From: Hyphomicrobiales bacterium
GTDB lineage: Bacteria; Pseudomonadota; Alphaproteobacteria; Rhizobiales; Beijerinckiaceae
Direction: 5' to 3'
Assembly: GCA_026400555.1 (NCBI GenBank)
Contig: JAPLOW010000071.1
Coordinates: 1-64,000, forward strand
Length of the DNA stretch: 64,000 bases
Notes under the pieces: generated by a model
Seen by the model: only the letters and a program-made list of their open reading frames with translations
The model's database searches: none
What the model was told of the DNA's origin: nothing
In this document: in pieces, positions 48,779-59,536 of the stretch
Layout of the letters: the number at the start of each line of letters is the position of its first letter
Numbering within the stretch: the stretch's first letter is position 1
Program-made: the position numbers and the translations under genes

Positions 48779-50335
48779 TCAGCCATGGACGGCCTCGACA
48801 CCGGGAAGGGTTGGACGCCGGGCGGCATAGAGCATCGCCATCACGAAGGCCGCTGAACCGGCGGCGGCAACTGCCATCGACGAAAGGCCTTGCAGCATCA
48901 GCCAGACGGTTGTGCCGATCAGCATCAGGCAGCCGATTTCCATCAGGTTGACGATGGTCGAGCCCTTCGCGCGGCGCCTGATCATGCCGACGCGCGTGTT
49001 CCGGGGCTGATGCCAGAGGTTGATCAGGATGGCGCAGACCACGCTGGCCGCCATGCCGCAGAAGCTCAGCAGCCCGGTGGCCGGCACAGCCCAGAGCAGC
49101 AGGATCAGCGGCGTGGCCACGAACACCCAGGTCAGCCAGGCCACCGCGAAGAGCTTTGCCCGGCGCATGGTGGCGCCATCAAGCGGCGCCGTGGCGACCA
49201 GGTCAGGGGCATCATCGGCGGCGAGCGCGATCCAGGCGAGGCCGCCGGCGATCTGGCCGCTGAGGACCACCAGCAGTGGAGCCAGCGACGATGCGTCCTG
49301 CTTGCCGACGAGGAACTGATGCACGGCGAAGATGCTGATCGGCAACAGGAAAAGGCACTGCATCAGGATCTGCGACAGGATCCAGGGATCGCGCAGGATC
49401 AGCCGGCGCTCCTTCAGCGCCAGCGCCGCAAAGGGTGAGCGGCCGAACGAGGCCTTGTCCTGCTTGCGTGGCGACGAGGCTGGCGTCGCCTCGGCGCCTG
49501 CGGCCAGCACCGCGTTGTCCGCGAAGGGGCGCGCCAGCAGCATCAGCAAACAGCCGGAGAAAAGGCCCGCAATGGCGATGACCAGAAACGCCGCAGAACC
49601 GTCGCCCAGAAGGCCGCGGGCTGGCGCGAAGACAAGCTGCCAGAACAGGCCGTCCGGCAAAGCCCCTCCGGGCGAGGCGATGCTGTCCTTGACCGCCGGA
49701 GCGATCACGACATCCCACTGCATCATGACGAAGACCAGAAGGCCGGCAAGCGCAGCGATCACCTGCGAGACAACGCGGGTGCGCTTGATGCCGATCAGCC
49801 GCACCAGGGCCATGGCAAGGCCGATGGCCAACGCACTGGCCGCCAGCGCCAGGGCCATGAACAGCGGAAAGCCGAGCAGCCATTGCGGGCCGCGCTCCAG
49901 GGCCAGCAGCAACAGGAATGGCGCGCCGTAGAGCGTCACCTTGGCGATGGTGAAGCAGAACACATTGGCGGCCCGGACCAGAAGGATCACCCTCGCCGAG
50001 ACCGGGGCCGAAAACAGCAGGTCGTAGTCACCCCGGCTGTAGAGCGTGAAGGTCGCCGAATCGAGCGCGGCCGAGATCATCAGGATGAAGATAAAGCTCA
50101 GGTTGACCGAGACCTTGACCAGGGTTTTCGCATCGCCGGCATCGAGCAGGCCGACCTGGCTCAGGATCGCCGACGCAATGCCGAAGACGACCAGCAGCAT
50201 GACCGACAGAAGTCCTGCCATGCGCAACCCGGGACGCTCGCCGCCGCGCCCGACCATATCGGCGAGGCCGCGCGTCGCCAGACGCCACTCGTTGCGCAGG
50301 ACGGCAGTTGCAGGGCTCACGGTTGCGCGCGTCAT
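48779..50335 (-). CDS. ABC transporter permease
   Basis: Multi-TM protein adjacent to and 4-nt overlapping the ABC ATPase. Confidence 0.8.
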   Translation of the reverse strand: MTRATVSPATAVLRNEWRLATRGLADMVGRGGERPGLRMAGLLSVMLLVVFGIASAILSQVGLLDAGDAKTLVKVSVNLSFIFILMISAALDSATFTLYSRGDYDLLFSAPVSARVILLVRAANVFCFTIAKVTLYGAPFLLLLALERGPQWLLGFPLFMALALAASALAIGLAMALVRLIGIKRTRVVSQVIAALAGLLVFVMMQWDVVIAPAVKDSIASPGGALPDGLFWQLVFAPARGLLGDGSAAFLVIAIAGLFSGCLLMLLARPFADNAVLAAGAEATPASSPRKQDKASFGRSPFAALALKERRLILRDPWILSQILMQCLFLLPISIFAVHQFLVGKQDASSLAPLLVVLSGQIAGGLAWIALAADDAPDLVATAPLDGATMRRAKLFAVAWLTWVFVATPLILLLWAVPATGLLSFCGMAASVVCAILINLWHQPRNTRVGMIRRRAKGSTIVNLMEIGCLMLIGTTVWLMLQGLSSMAVAAAGSAAFVMAMLYAARRPTLPGVEAVHG

Positions 50336-51081
50336 GCGGCCTCTGCCTGCGCCACGATGTCGAGGAACACGTCTTCCAGCGTGCTGTCGCGCGGGCCGGC
50401 GCTGGGACGCAGCTCCTCCATCGTGCCTTCGCTGACCAGCCGGCCATTGCGGATGATGCCGATCCGGTCGCTGAGCCGTTCGGCGACTTCGAGAATATGG
50501 GTGGTGAGGATCACGGTCGCCCCCTTCGCGACCCGCTCCTGCAGAAGCCCCTTCACATGCCGCGCCATCGACGCATCGAGGCCTGTCAGCGGTTCATCGA
50601 GGATCAGCAACTGCGGATCGTGGATCAGCGCGCCTGCCAGCGCCACCTTCTGGCGCATGCCCTTTGAGAAGCCCTCGCAGCGCTGATGGGCCACCTTGGC
50701 CAGCTCAAGCGCCGTGATCAGCTCGTCGCTGCGGCGCCTGGCCTCGGCGGGGGCAACCTGCCAGAGGCTGGCGACAAAGCCGAGATACTCGACAGGGCTG
50801 AGCTTGTCGTAGATCATCGGTTCGTCCGGCAGCCAGGCCACAAGGCGCTTCGATGCCACCGGATCACGCAGCCGGTCGACACCGCACACCTCGATCGCGC
50901 CCGCATCGGGGGCCAGCAGGCCCGCCACGATGCGCAACGTGGTCGTCTTGCCGGCGCCGTTCGGCCCGAGCAGGGCGTAAAGTTCGCCGCGGCGCACGTC
51001 GAGATCAAGGCCATCGACCGCGCGAAACGCGCCGAACTGCTTGACGAGGCCACGAATGGTTAGGGCATGGGGCTGGGACAC
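50332..51081 (-). CDS. ABC transporter ATP-binding protein
   Basis: Walker A LLGPNGAGKTTTLRIV; Walker B LLILDEPLTGLD; SKGMRQKVALAGAL. Confidence 0.92.
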   Translation of the reverse strand: MSQPHALTIRGLVKQFGAFRAVDGLDLDVRRGELYALLGPNGAGKTTTLRIVAGLLAPDAGAIEVCGVDRLRDPVASKRLVAWLPDEPMIYDKLSPVEYLGFVASLWQVAPAEARRRSDELITALELAKVAHQRCEGFSKGMRQKVALAGALIHDPQLLILDEPLTGLDASMARHVKGLLQERVAKGATVILTTHILEVAERLSDRIGIIRNGRLVSEGTMEELRPSAGPRDSTLEDVFLDIVAQAEAA

Positions 51082-51190
51082 CAGACAACTCCGGTTGTTG
51101 CTCCCGAGTTATGGCCCGAAACCCGTAAGAGTCCGGTTAAGGCGGTGACCGACAATTCGGCCTGACCCCGTGCTCAGTGCTGGCCGGGGC

Positions 51191-52334
51191 TTACGCTGAC
51201 CCGCGCCACAGGATTCGCTCCGAGCAGGCCCGGCCAAACCTGGCCGACGGCGCTTCAACCCAGCGATAGCAGGCCGACGCGATGGCCAGCGTCGCGATCA
51301 AGGTCGACAGGAAGAATGCGGGCACAAGCACACCGGCCGGCCAGAGGGCAAAACCGGCGCGCACGAACAGCTGCGCCATTACAAAAATCACCGGGATGTG
51401 CAGAAGATAGACGCTGTAGGACACCTGTCCAGCAAAGCGGCAGACCCGGTGATCGACCCAGTGGGCGACGGGCGCCAGGGCCAGCGAGAGCACTGCCACC
51501 ATCAGCAGGCCCGCGCCTGCGGCAAGGACGATCGTATTTCCAAATCCGGTCAGGCCACCGGGTCTCGCCCCGGCAAACAGCCCGACCGCGAGACAGGCCA
51601 GCGACGCCGATGGCAACGACGCCGGTATCCTATCGCGCCCGACTGCAATCAGAAGGCCAAGCTGGAAGCAGAACAGAAAGCGCGAGACATCCGTTCCGCC
51701 TGTCGAATGGAGCCAGCCCAGGCCCATCAGGCCAATCAGCGATGCAGGGCCCATCCATCGGCCCGACCGCGAAACCATGAAGAACGGCACGATCAGCACC
51801 GACGCGACCAGTGCGACCAGCATGGTCCAGATGACCGCGTTCAGGTTTGTCTGTTGCAGCAGAATGTTGCGGAAGATCGTCAGTCCGCTGATGTCGACGT
51901 CGAAGACCGCCTGAAACCACGCCGACAGGTCACGTGGATCAATCGCCCGCGGGGTTACGATGACGACAAGGGCGAAGGCGGCGATCGATACCCATATCGG
52001 CGGCATCAGGCCCATCACGCGACGCACCAGAAACGCTGCAATGTTGCCAGACGTCGTCCCCGATCGTTGCAGGGACAGGGTCAAGACATAACCACTCAGG
52101 ACGAAGAACAGGACGACCGCCGCTCCCCCGTTGAACACTGCACCGACGATGGCAAGGCGCTGGTTTGCAAAGGAGAGTTCGCCGAAGGCAGAGAGCCACC
52201 AGGCCCGGTTGCCGTCGATATGGAAAGGTCCCGATGCAGTGGGTCAGCACCACTGCGATGGCGGCGATTCCGCGCAGGCTCTCGAGGCGGCCATCGAACC
52301 CTGCGCGGGACCCGGAGCATCGGCAGCATGACAA
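51191..52334 (-). pseudogene. Acyltransferase-3 family membrane protein, frameshifted near the N-terminus
   Basis: FDGRLESLRGIAAIAVVLTHCIG in ORF 51939..52334, then FHIDGNRAWWLSAFGELSFANQRLAIVGAVFNGGAAVVLFFVLSGYVL in the frame of 51191..52138. Confidence 0.75.
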
Positions 52335-52484
52335 TGGATAGCGATGGTTTCGGCCACAATAAAGACAGGTCCCGGATCCGGAGGCGATCCGGGTACAGAG
52401 CCCGAAGTTGGGCTGTCAATCGACGGACGCCCACTCGCGAAAGGCCATCAGCTCAACAGGAACAAAAAAAGAACTTGTAAACCA

Positions 52485-52499
52485 GAACAAATAAGGTAC
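52485..52499 (+). promoter_or_regulatory. Alphaproteobacterial LexA (SOS) box upstream of recA
   Basis: GAAC-AAATAAG-GTAC matches GAAC-N7-GTAC exactly. Confidence 0.9.
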
Positions 52500-52565
52500 A
52501 TTGGGGATAACCGAGGTGCACGCGCTTTGTGCCCCCACCCACCCCGTGCCATAAGGACGCCGACG

Positions 52566-53654
52566 ATGGCCCAAGCTAAACTCTCACTTGTTGAAGGCTC
52601 CTCCATGGACAAGACCAAGGCTCTGGACGCGGCGCTCTCGCAGATAGAGCGCGCCTTCGGCAAGGGCTCGATCATGCGGCTGGGCAAGAACCAGCAGGCC
52701 GTCGAGATCGAGACGATTTCGACGGGCTCGCTCGGCCTCGACATCGCACTGGGCGTCGGCGGGCTGCCGAAGGGCCGCGTCATCGAGATTTACGGGCCGG
52801 AATCCTCGGGCAAGACCACGCTGGCGCTGCACACCATCGCCGAAGCCCAGAAGAAGGGCGGCGTCTGCGGCTTCATTGATGCAGAGCATGCGCTCGATCC
52901 AATCTATGCCCGCAAGCTCGGCGTGAAGCTCGACGATCTGCTGATCTCCCAGCCGGACACGGGCGAGCAGGCGCTGGAAATCACCGACACGCTGGTGCGT
53001 TCGGGCGCCATCGACGTCCTGGTGGTCGATTCGGTCGCCGCCCTCGTGCCGCGCTCGGAGATTGAGGGCGAGATGGGCGAGGTCCAGCCCGGCCAGCAGG
53101 CGCGCCTGATGAGCCAGGCCCTGCGCAAGCTCACCGGCTCGATCTCGCGCTCCAACACCATGGTCATCTTCATCAACCAGATCCGCATGAAGATCGGCGT
53201 GATGTACGGCTCGCCCGAAACGACCACCGGCGGCAATGCGCTGAAGTTCTACGCCTCCGTGCGCCTCGACATCCGCCGCACTTCGACGATCAAGGAGCGC
53301 GACGAGGCCGTGGGCAACCAGACCCGCGTCAAGGTCGTCAAGAACAAGGTGGCGCCGCCGTTCAAGCAGGTCGAGTTCGACATCATGTACGGCGAAGGGA
53401 TCTCCAAGGTCGGTGAACTGGTCGACCTCGGCGTCAAGGCGGGCATTGTGGAGAAATCCGGCGCGTGGTTCTCGTTCGACAGCCAGCGCCTCGGCCAGGG
53501 CCGCGAGAATGCCAAGACCTTCCTGAAGGCGAATCCCGACATCGCGGCCAAGATAGAGATGATGATCCGGCAGAACCAGGCGACGGTTGCCGAGAAGATC
53601 CTCGACAACGTGGCGCCGACCGCGGACGATCTCGACGACACAGAGCCGATGTGA
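52566..53654 (+). CDS. recA: Recombinase RecA
   Basis: [79 protein letters not shown]. Confidence 0.98.
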   Translation: MAQAKLSLVEGSSMDKTKALDAALSQIERAFGKGSIMRLGKNQQAVEIETISTGSLGLDIALGVGGLPKGRVIEIYGPESSGKTTLALHTIAEAQKKGGVCGFIDAEHALDPIYARKLGVKLDDLLISQPDTGEQALEITDTLVRSGAIDVLVVDSVAALVPRSEIEGEMGEVQPGQQARLMSQALRKLTGSISRSNTMVIFINQIRMKIGVMYGSPETTTGGNALKFYASVRLDIRRTSTIKERDEAVGNQTRVKVVKNKVAPPFKQVEFDIMYGEGISKVGELVDLGVKAGIVEKSGAWFSFDSQRLGQGRENAKTFLKANPDIAAKIEMMIRQNQATVAEKILDNVAPTADDLDDTEPM

Positions 53655-53856
53655 CGATCATGGCGCCCGCTGGCCGGGCGTTGCAGATCACCGGACAGCA
53701 TTTGAGGCGCGAATTTCACCGGTTCGCGCCACAGTTTTGTGCCGGACCCCGCGGCAGGGCGGCGATCCAGCTTGTGGACAGGCACAAAACCCGACACTAG
53801 AGAAGTCAGGTGCGGCCCCGTCCGCGCGCGATTTTTCAGCATCAGGTGGCAGGGCC

Positions 53857-56514
53857 ATGAGTGGCGTCAACGAGATCAGGTCAACGTTTCTGAACTACTT
53901 CAAGGGTCAGGGCCACGAGGTGGTGCCATCGAGCCCTCTGGTTCCACGTAACGACCCCACCCTGATGTTCGCCAATTCGGGCATGGTCCAGTTCAAGAAC
54001 GTCTTCACCGGTGTCGAGAAGCGTCCCTATTCGCGTGCCACCACCGCGCAGAAGAGCGTGCGGGCCGGAGGCAAACACAACGACCTCGACAATGTCGGCT
54101 ACACGGCCCGCCATCACACCTTTTTCGAGATGCTCGGGAATTTCTCGTTCGGCGACTATTTCAAGGATGTCGCGATCGAGCACGCCTGGACGCTGGTCAC
54201 GAGGGAATTCGCCCTGCCGAAGGACAAGCTGGCAGTCACCGTTTATTCGGAAGATGACGAGGCGCATTCCCTGTGGAAGCGGATCGCCGGCCTGGCCGAC
54301 GACAAGATCATCCGCATCCCGACGTCGGATAATTTCTGGCGCATGGGCGATGTCGGCCCTTGCGGCCCATGCTCGGAAATCTTCTACGATCATGGCGACC
54401 ATATCCCAGGTGGCCCTCCCGGCTCGGCCGAGCAGGACGGCGACCGCTTTATCGAGATCTGGAACCTCGTGTTCATGCAGTATGAGGAGACTGCGGAGGG
54501 CCAGCGGCTGTCGCTGCCGCGCCCGTCGATCGACACCGGCATGGGGCTCGAGCGGATCGCGGCCGTGCTTCAGGGCACGCACGACAACTACAACATCGAT
54601 CTGTTCCGCGCGCTGATCGGGCGCATCGCCGAACTCACCAATGTCGATGCAGGCGGCGCCCAGAGGGCGAGCCACAGGGTGATCGCCGACCATCTGCGCT
54701 GCTCGGCTTTCCTGATCGCAGATGGCGTGCTGCCGTCGAATGAAGGGCGCGGCTATGTGCTGCGCCGGATCATGCGGCGCGGCATGCGCCATGCGCAGTT
54801 GCTCGGCGCGCGCGATCCGCTGCTCTACAAGCTCCTGCCGACGCTGGTGCGCGAGATGGGCCAGGCCTATCCCGAACTGGTGCGCGCCGAGGCGCTGATC
54901 GCCGAGACCCTGCAGCTTGAGGAAACGCGGTTCCGCACGACGCTGGCCCGCGGCCTGTCGATCCTCGACAGCGAGACGGCCGCGCTGTCGGCGGGCGACC
55001 GCCTCAAGGGTTCGGTCGCCTTCACCCTGTATGACACGTTCGGCTTTCCGCTCGACCTGACGCAGGACGCCCTGCGCGCGCGCGACATCACTGTTGACAC
55101 CGACGGCTTCGACGCCGCCATGCGCGAGCAGAAGGCGAAGGCGCGCGCCGCCTGGGCCGGCTCGGGCGAGGCTGCGACCGACACCGTCTGGTTCGGGCTG
55201 CGCGACAAGGTCGGCGCGACCGAGTTCCTGGGCTATGCCTCAGAGACAGCGGAAGGCGTGATCACGGCGCTGGTGCGGGGCGGGGTCGAAGTCGATAGCC
55301 TTGGCCAGGGCGAGACCGGCTTTGTGCTGCTGAACCAGACGCCATTTTACGCCGAGTCAGGCGGACAGGTCGGCGACACGGGCCTGATCACTGGCGACGG
55401 CTTCCGGGCGCGCGTCAACGATACGCAAAAGAAGGTCGGCGACGTGTTCGCCCATCTGGTCGAGGTCGAGGCCGGGCGCATGGGCATTGGCAAGGCGGTG
55501 GAGCTGGCGGTTGACACAGGCCGCCGCGGCGCGATCCGGGCCAATCATTCGGCCACCCATCTCCTGCATGAAGCGCTCCGGCAGACTCTCGGCGACCACG
55601 TGGCGCAGAAGGGCTCGATGGTTGCGCCGGACCGGCTGCGCTTCGACTTCAGCCACCCGAAAGGCCTGTCCGAGCACGAACTTGAGGCTGTCGAGGCGAT
55701 CGCGAACCGCGTCGTGTTGCAGAACGAGCCGGTGGTGACGCGGCTGATGGGCGTCGATGACGCCATCGCCTCCGGCGCGCGGGCGCTGTTCGGCGAGAAA
55801 TATGGCGAAGAGGTTCGTGTAGTGTCGATGGGAACCGTACGCAGTGGGGATGACGCCGGCAAGACCTTCTCGGTCGAGTTGTGCGGCGGCACGCATGCCA
55901 GCGCAACCGGCGACATCGGGCTCATCAGCATCGTCGCCGAGGGCGCCGTGTCGGCCGGGGTCAGGCGACTTGAGGCCATGACCGGGGATGCCGCGCGACA
56001 GCACCTGGCCGCCGAAAGCCGCCGGCTTCATGCGCTGGCCGGCCTCCTGAAGACAACGCCTGCGGAGGCGACAGAGCGGCTGGCCGTCATCCTTGATGAG
56101 CGCCGAAAACTCGAGCGCGAACTGTCCGAGGCCCGCAAGAAGCTGGCGATGGGCGGCGGAGCGGCCGCGGGCGATCCTGTGCGCGAGATCGCCGGTGTCC
56201 GGTTTGTGGGGCGCGCCGTCTCCGGTGTCGAGATGAAGGACCTGAAGAGCCTGGCGGATGAGGCCAAGAAGCAGGTCGGGTCGGGCGTCGTCGCCATTGT
56301 CGGCATCGGCGCTGATGGCAAGGCGGGCGCCGTGGTCGGCGTGACCGACGATCTCACCGGGCGCTTTGACGCCGTGACGCTGGTGCGCGCGGCCTCCGAG
56401 GCGCTGGGCGGAAAGGGCGGTGGCGGGCGGCGTGATCTGGCGCAGGCCGGCGGCCCGGACGGCACAAAGGCCGACGATGCGATCGCAGCGGTCGAAAAGG
56501 CGCTGGCCGCCTGA
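53857..56514 (+). CDS. alaS: Alanine-tRNA ligase
   Basis: [96 protein letters not shown]. Confidence 0.98.
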   Translation: MSGVNEIRSTFLNYFKGQGHEVVPSSPLVPRNDPTLMFANSGMVQFKNVFTGVEKRPYSRATTAQKSVRAGGKHNDLDNVGYTARHHTFFEMLGNFSFGDYFKDVAIEHAWTLVTREFALPKDKLAVTVYSEDDEAHSLWKRIAGLADDKIIRIPTSDNFWRMGDVGPCGPCSEIFYDHGDHIPGGPPGSAEQDGDRFIEIWNLVFMQYEETAEGQRLSLPRPSIDTGMGLERIAAVLQGTHDNYNIDLFRALIGRIAELTNVDAGGAQRASHRVIADHLRCSAFLIADGVLPSNEGRGYVLRRIMRRGMRHAQLLGARDPLLYKLLPTLVREMGQAYPELVRAEALIAETLQLEETRFRTTLARGLSILDSETAALSAGDRLKGSVAFTLYDTFGFPLDLTQDALRARDITVDTDGFDAAMREQKAKARAAWAGSGEAATDTVWFGLRDKVGATEFLGYASETAEGVITALVRGGVEVDSLGQGETGFVLLNQTPFYAESGGQVGDTGLITGDGFRARVNDTQKKVGDVFAHLVEVEAGRMGIGKAVELAVDTGRRGAIRANHSATHLLHEALRQTLGDHVAQKGSMVAPDRLRFDFSHPKGLSEHELEAVEAIANRVVLQNEPVVTRLMGVDDAIASGARALFGEKYGEEVRVVSMGTVRSGDDAGKTFSVELCGGTHASATGDIGLISIVAEGAVSAGVRRLEAMTGDAARQHLAAESRRLHALAGLLKTTPAEATERLAVILDERRKLERELSEARKKLAMGGGAAAGDPVREIAGVRFVGRAVSGVEMKDLKSLADEAKKQVGSGVVAIVGIGADGKAGAVVGVTDDLTGRFDAVTLVRAASEALGGKGGGGRRDLAQAGGPDGTKADDAIAAVEKALAA

Positions 56515-56541
56515 AGCAACCTGCGCACGTCAGCAGCCACG

Positions 56542-56568
56542 AAAAAGGCCGGCTTGAGGCCGGCCTTT
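56542..56568 (+). terminator. Rho-independent terminator after alaS
   Basis: AAAAAGGCCGGC-TTGA-GGCCGGCCTTTG. Confidence 0.75.
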
Positions 56569-56593
56569 GTTGTTTGAGGCAGAACCTGATCTG

Positions 56594-57808
56594 TCAGACC
56601 GCCATGGCCTTGGTCAGGTTCTCGCTGATCTTGTCGAGGAACCCCGTGGTCGAGAGCCAGCGCTGGTCAGCACCAACCAGAAGCGCGAGGTCCTTGGTCA
56701 TAAAGCCGCTTTCGACCGTCTCGACGCAGACGCGTTCGAGTGTCTCGGCGAAGCGCCGCAGCTCGGCATTGCCATCGAGCTTGGCGCGGTGCTTGAGGCC
56801 GCCGGTCCACGCATAGATCGAGGCGATGGAGTTGGTCGAGGTTTCCTTGCCCTTCTGGTGCTCGCGGTAGTGCCGGGTGACCGTGCCGTGGGCCGCTTCG
56901 GATTCGACGATCTTGCCATCTGGCGTCATCAGCACCGAGGTCATCAGGCCGAGCGAGCCGAAGCCCTGCGCCACGATGTCGGACTGTACGTCGCCGTCAT
57001 AGTTCTTGGTAGCCCAGACATAGCCGCCTGACCATTTCAGGGCGGAGGCCACCATGTCGTCGATCAGGCGATGCTCATAGGTGAGCTTCAACGCGTCGAA
57101 CTGTGCCTTGAACTCGCTGTTGAAGATCTCTTCGAAGATGTCCTTGAAGCGCCCGTCATAGGCCTTCAGGATGGTGTTCTTCGTCGACATGTAGACCGGA
57201 AGCTTCCGGTTCAGGCCATAGTTCAGCGAGGCGCGGGCGAAATCGCGGATCGAGTCGTCAAGATTGTACATCGCCATCGCGACGCCCGAGCCCGGAGACT
57301 TGAAGACCTCCTTCTCGATCACCGCTCCGTCCTCGCCGACGAACTTGATCGTCAGGGTGCCCTTGCCGGGGAAGCGGAAATCGGTGGCGCGATACTGGTC
57401 GCCGAAGGCGTGGCGGCCGACGATGATCGGCTGGGTCCAGCCCGGCACCAGCCGCGGCACGTTCTTGCAGATGATCGGCTCGCGGAAGATGACGCCGCCG
57501 AGGATGTTGCGGATAGTGCCGTTGGGCGACTTCCACATATCCTTGAGGTTGAACTCGGCCACGCGGGCTTCGTCCGGCGTGATCGTGGCGCACTTCACGG
57601 CCACGCCGTGCTTCTTCGTGGCGTTGGCTGCATCGACGGTGACCTTGTCGTTGGTGGCGTCGCGGTGCTCGATGCCGAGATCGTAGTACTCTAGGTTCAC
57701 ATCGAGATAGGGGTGGATCAGCTTGTCCTTGATATACTGCCAGATGATGCGGGTCATCTCGTCGCCATCCATCTCGACGACGGTTCCCGCAACCTTGATC
57801 TTTTTCAT
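56594..57808 (-). CDS. icd: NADP-dependent isocitrate dehydrogenase
   Basis: [41 protein letters not shown]...; [32 protein letters not shown]. Confidence 0.97.
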   Translation of the reverse strand: MKKIKVAGTVVEMDGDEMTRIIWQYIKDKLIHPYLDVNLEYYDLGIEHRDATNDKVTVDAANATKKHGVAVKCATITPDEARVAEFNLKDMWKSPNGTIRNILGGVIFREPIICKNVPRLVPGWTQPIIVGRHAFGDQYRATDFRFPGKGTLTIKFVGEDGAVIEKEVFKSPGSGVAMAMYNLDDSIRDFARASLNYGLNRKLPVYMSTKNTILKAYDGRFKDIFEEIFNSEFKAQFDALKLTYEHRLIDDMVASALKWSGGYVWATKNYDGDVQSDIVAQGFGSLGLMTSVLMTPDGKIVESEAAHGTVTRHYREHQKGKETSTNSIASIYAWTGGLKHRAKLDGNAELRRFAETLERVCVETVESGFMTKDLALLVGADQRWLSTTGFLDKISENLTKAMAV

Positions 57809-57942
57809 GACAAACGACTTTCCCCGATAGAATCTGCCCCCGTGTCACGCCGACATGAGGTCTTTGCGCGCTCTCTAAAGCATGGCGTGGGCTGGCGGCA
57901 AGCCCGGCTTTGGGCTGACGCAGGGCATAGGCCGCCGTGCCG

Positions 57943-59535
57943 TCACGGAGCGAGCCGGGTCAGGCGCAGCGAGCGCGTGAGCAAATCGTTCCGCACCAGC
58001 ACCCGCATTGCGTCGGCGCGGCCGATCTCATGATATCCCGCCAGAAATGGCAGCATGCGCACGTCGCCCGAAGCCCCGATCAGGAAGTCCTGATCTGGAT
58101 TGGGGGCCGCGAACAGCAGGACATCGGGCCGCTTGCCGATCGCGTCCTCGACGAACAGGTCGCGGTCGAGACGCATGAGGGCGCGAATCCGCTCCTGACG
58201 CGGTGAACTGTCCCCTGCCACAAACTGCGCCGAGCCCGTGTTCGTCATCCACAGCGAGGCGGATCGTCCGGCCCATTCCCCGCCAAGGCGCCGGATCATC
58301 GGCAGCACTTCAAGACTGACAGTGGCGGCGAGAACCGTCGGGCGCTCTACATGGCGAGACAGAATGGCCTCCACCTGTCGCGGCGTCTCGTAGCGCGAGA
58401 ACACCTGCGGTGCGAGCACACCGCCGACGATCAAGGCCGCAGCAAGAACCAGTCTGGCGTCGCGCGCCGTAGGCTGTCCGGCCCCGGCGCGGACGGAGCC
58501 GATCGCCAGGGCCGCAAAGCCGATGACGCCAAGGCAGATTCCGGGCAACATCTGATATGCCCACCCCTTGCCTTGAATGATGAAGGCCGCCGCGCAGCCA
58601 CAGGCACCCGCCGCCAGCACCAAGCCGAGACCGGATGGCCGCGGGAGGCGGAGCATCACGGTCAGGATCCCCAGCACGATCATCAGGGCCATCGCGGGCG
58701 CTGACAGCAGTTCGGGCATGGTGAGACGGTCCGGCAGGTAGAGAAGCGCGACGCGCTCCATCATCACCTCCCGGAACGCCGGAAAGCAAAGCAGGACGGC
58801 AGCCAGATAAGAGCCAGCGACGAGACCCGTCGTGAGGTGCTCGCCATTCACGACCTGCGCGAACCGGCGCACCAAGGCTGCGGCAGCGCCTTGGTCCCGC
58901 AGGTCGCGCGCGAGCAGCGCCAGATGCGGCAGGACGAGGCAGAGCGCGAAATGCGCCTTGATGCACAGAGCAAGGCCTGAGAGCAGCCCAGCCGCGAGCT
59001 GCACCAGCAGCGCCGGCTTCCGTTCAGCGCGATCTCGCGCCGCCAACAGCGCCAGCGCCGGAAGCAGGCAGATCGCCGCGACATGCTCGCGCTGCGCGAA
59101 AGATCGCGAGGGCAGCAGCACCAGTGCAAAGGCGGCGACGCCGAGCAGCAGCATCTGGTCGGAAAGCCGGTCGATTCCGCAGACTGGCAGAAGGCGGGCA
59201 AACAGCGCCAGCGTCACAGCCGCCATGGCAAGACATTGCGCCAGAAGCCACCACTCGGCCGCGCCTCCCAACAGGCGGGCGGCGGCGACCGCCGGAATGT
59301 AGAGCATTACCGACATGGGCGGGTTGGTCTCAAACACATCGGCGTAGAGCTTCGCGCCGTCGAGAACCCGCCCGGCGACGATGATCAGCCAGGCCGTGTC
59401 GCCATTGCCATAGATTGGGGATGGAAAGCGCCAGATGGCGAAGGCGAGGCAGGCGAGCGCGGTCAGCGCAAGGCCGAAGATGCGCGAATCCACGCGGCGG
59501 GAGAACACCGATAGCGATCCGGCGGCAAGGCTCAC
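57943..59535 (-). CDS. Uncharacterised GT-C-like multi-TM protein (paralog 1)
   Basis: FPSPIYGNGDTAWLIIVAGRVLDGAKLYADVFETNPPMSVMLYIP; QREHVA; KAHFAL; QGKGWAYQ. Confidence 0.65.
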   Translation of the reverse strand: MSLAAGSLSVFSRRVDSRIFGLALTALACLAFAIWRFPSPIYGNGDTAWLIIVAGRVLDGAKLYADVFETNPPMSVMLYIPAVAAARLLGGAAEWWLLAQCLAMAAVTLALFARLLPVCGIDRLSDQMLLLGVAAFALVLLPSRSFAQREHVAAICLLPALALLAARDRAERKPALLVQLAAGLLSGLALCIKAHFALCLVLPHLALLARDLRDQGAAAALVRRFAQVVNGEHLTTGLVAGSYLAAVLLCFPAFREVMMERVALLYLPDRLTMPELLSAPAMALMIVLGILTVMLRLPRPSGLGLVLAAGACGCAAAFIIQGKGWAYQMLPGICLGVIGFAALAIGSVRAGAGQPTARDARLVLAAALIVGGVLAPQVFSRYETPRQVEAILSRHVERPTVLAATVSLEVLPMIRRLGGEWAGRSASLWMTNTGSAQFVAGDSSPRQERIRALMRLDRDLFVEDAIGKRPDVLLFAAPNPDQDFLIGASGDVRMLPFLAGYHEIGRADAMRVLVRNDLLTRSLRLTRLAP

Positions 59536-59536
59536 C

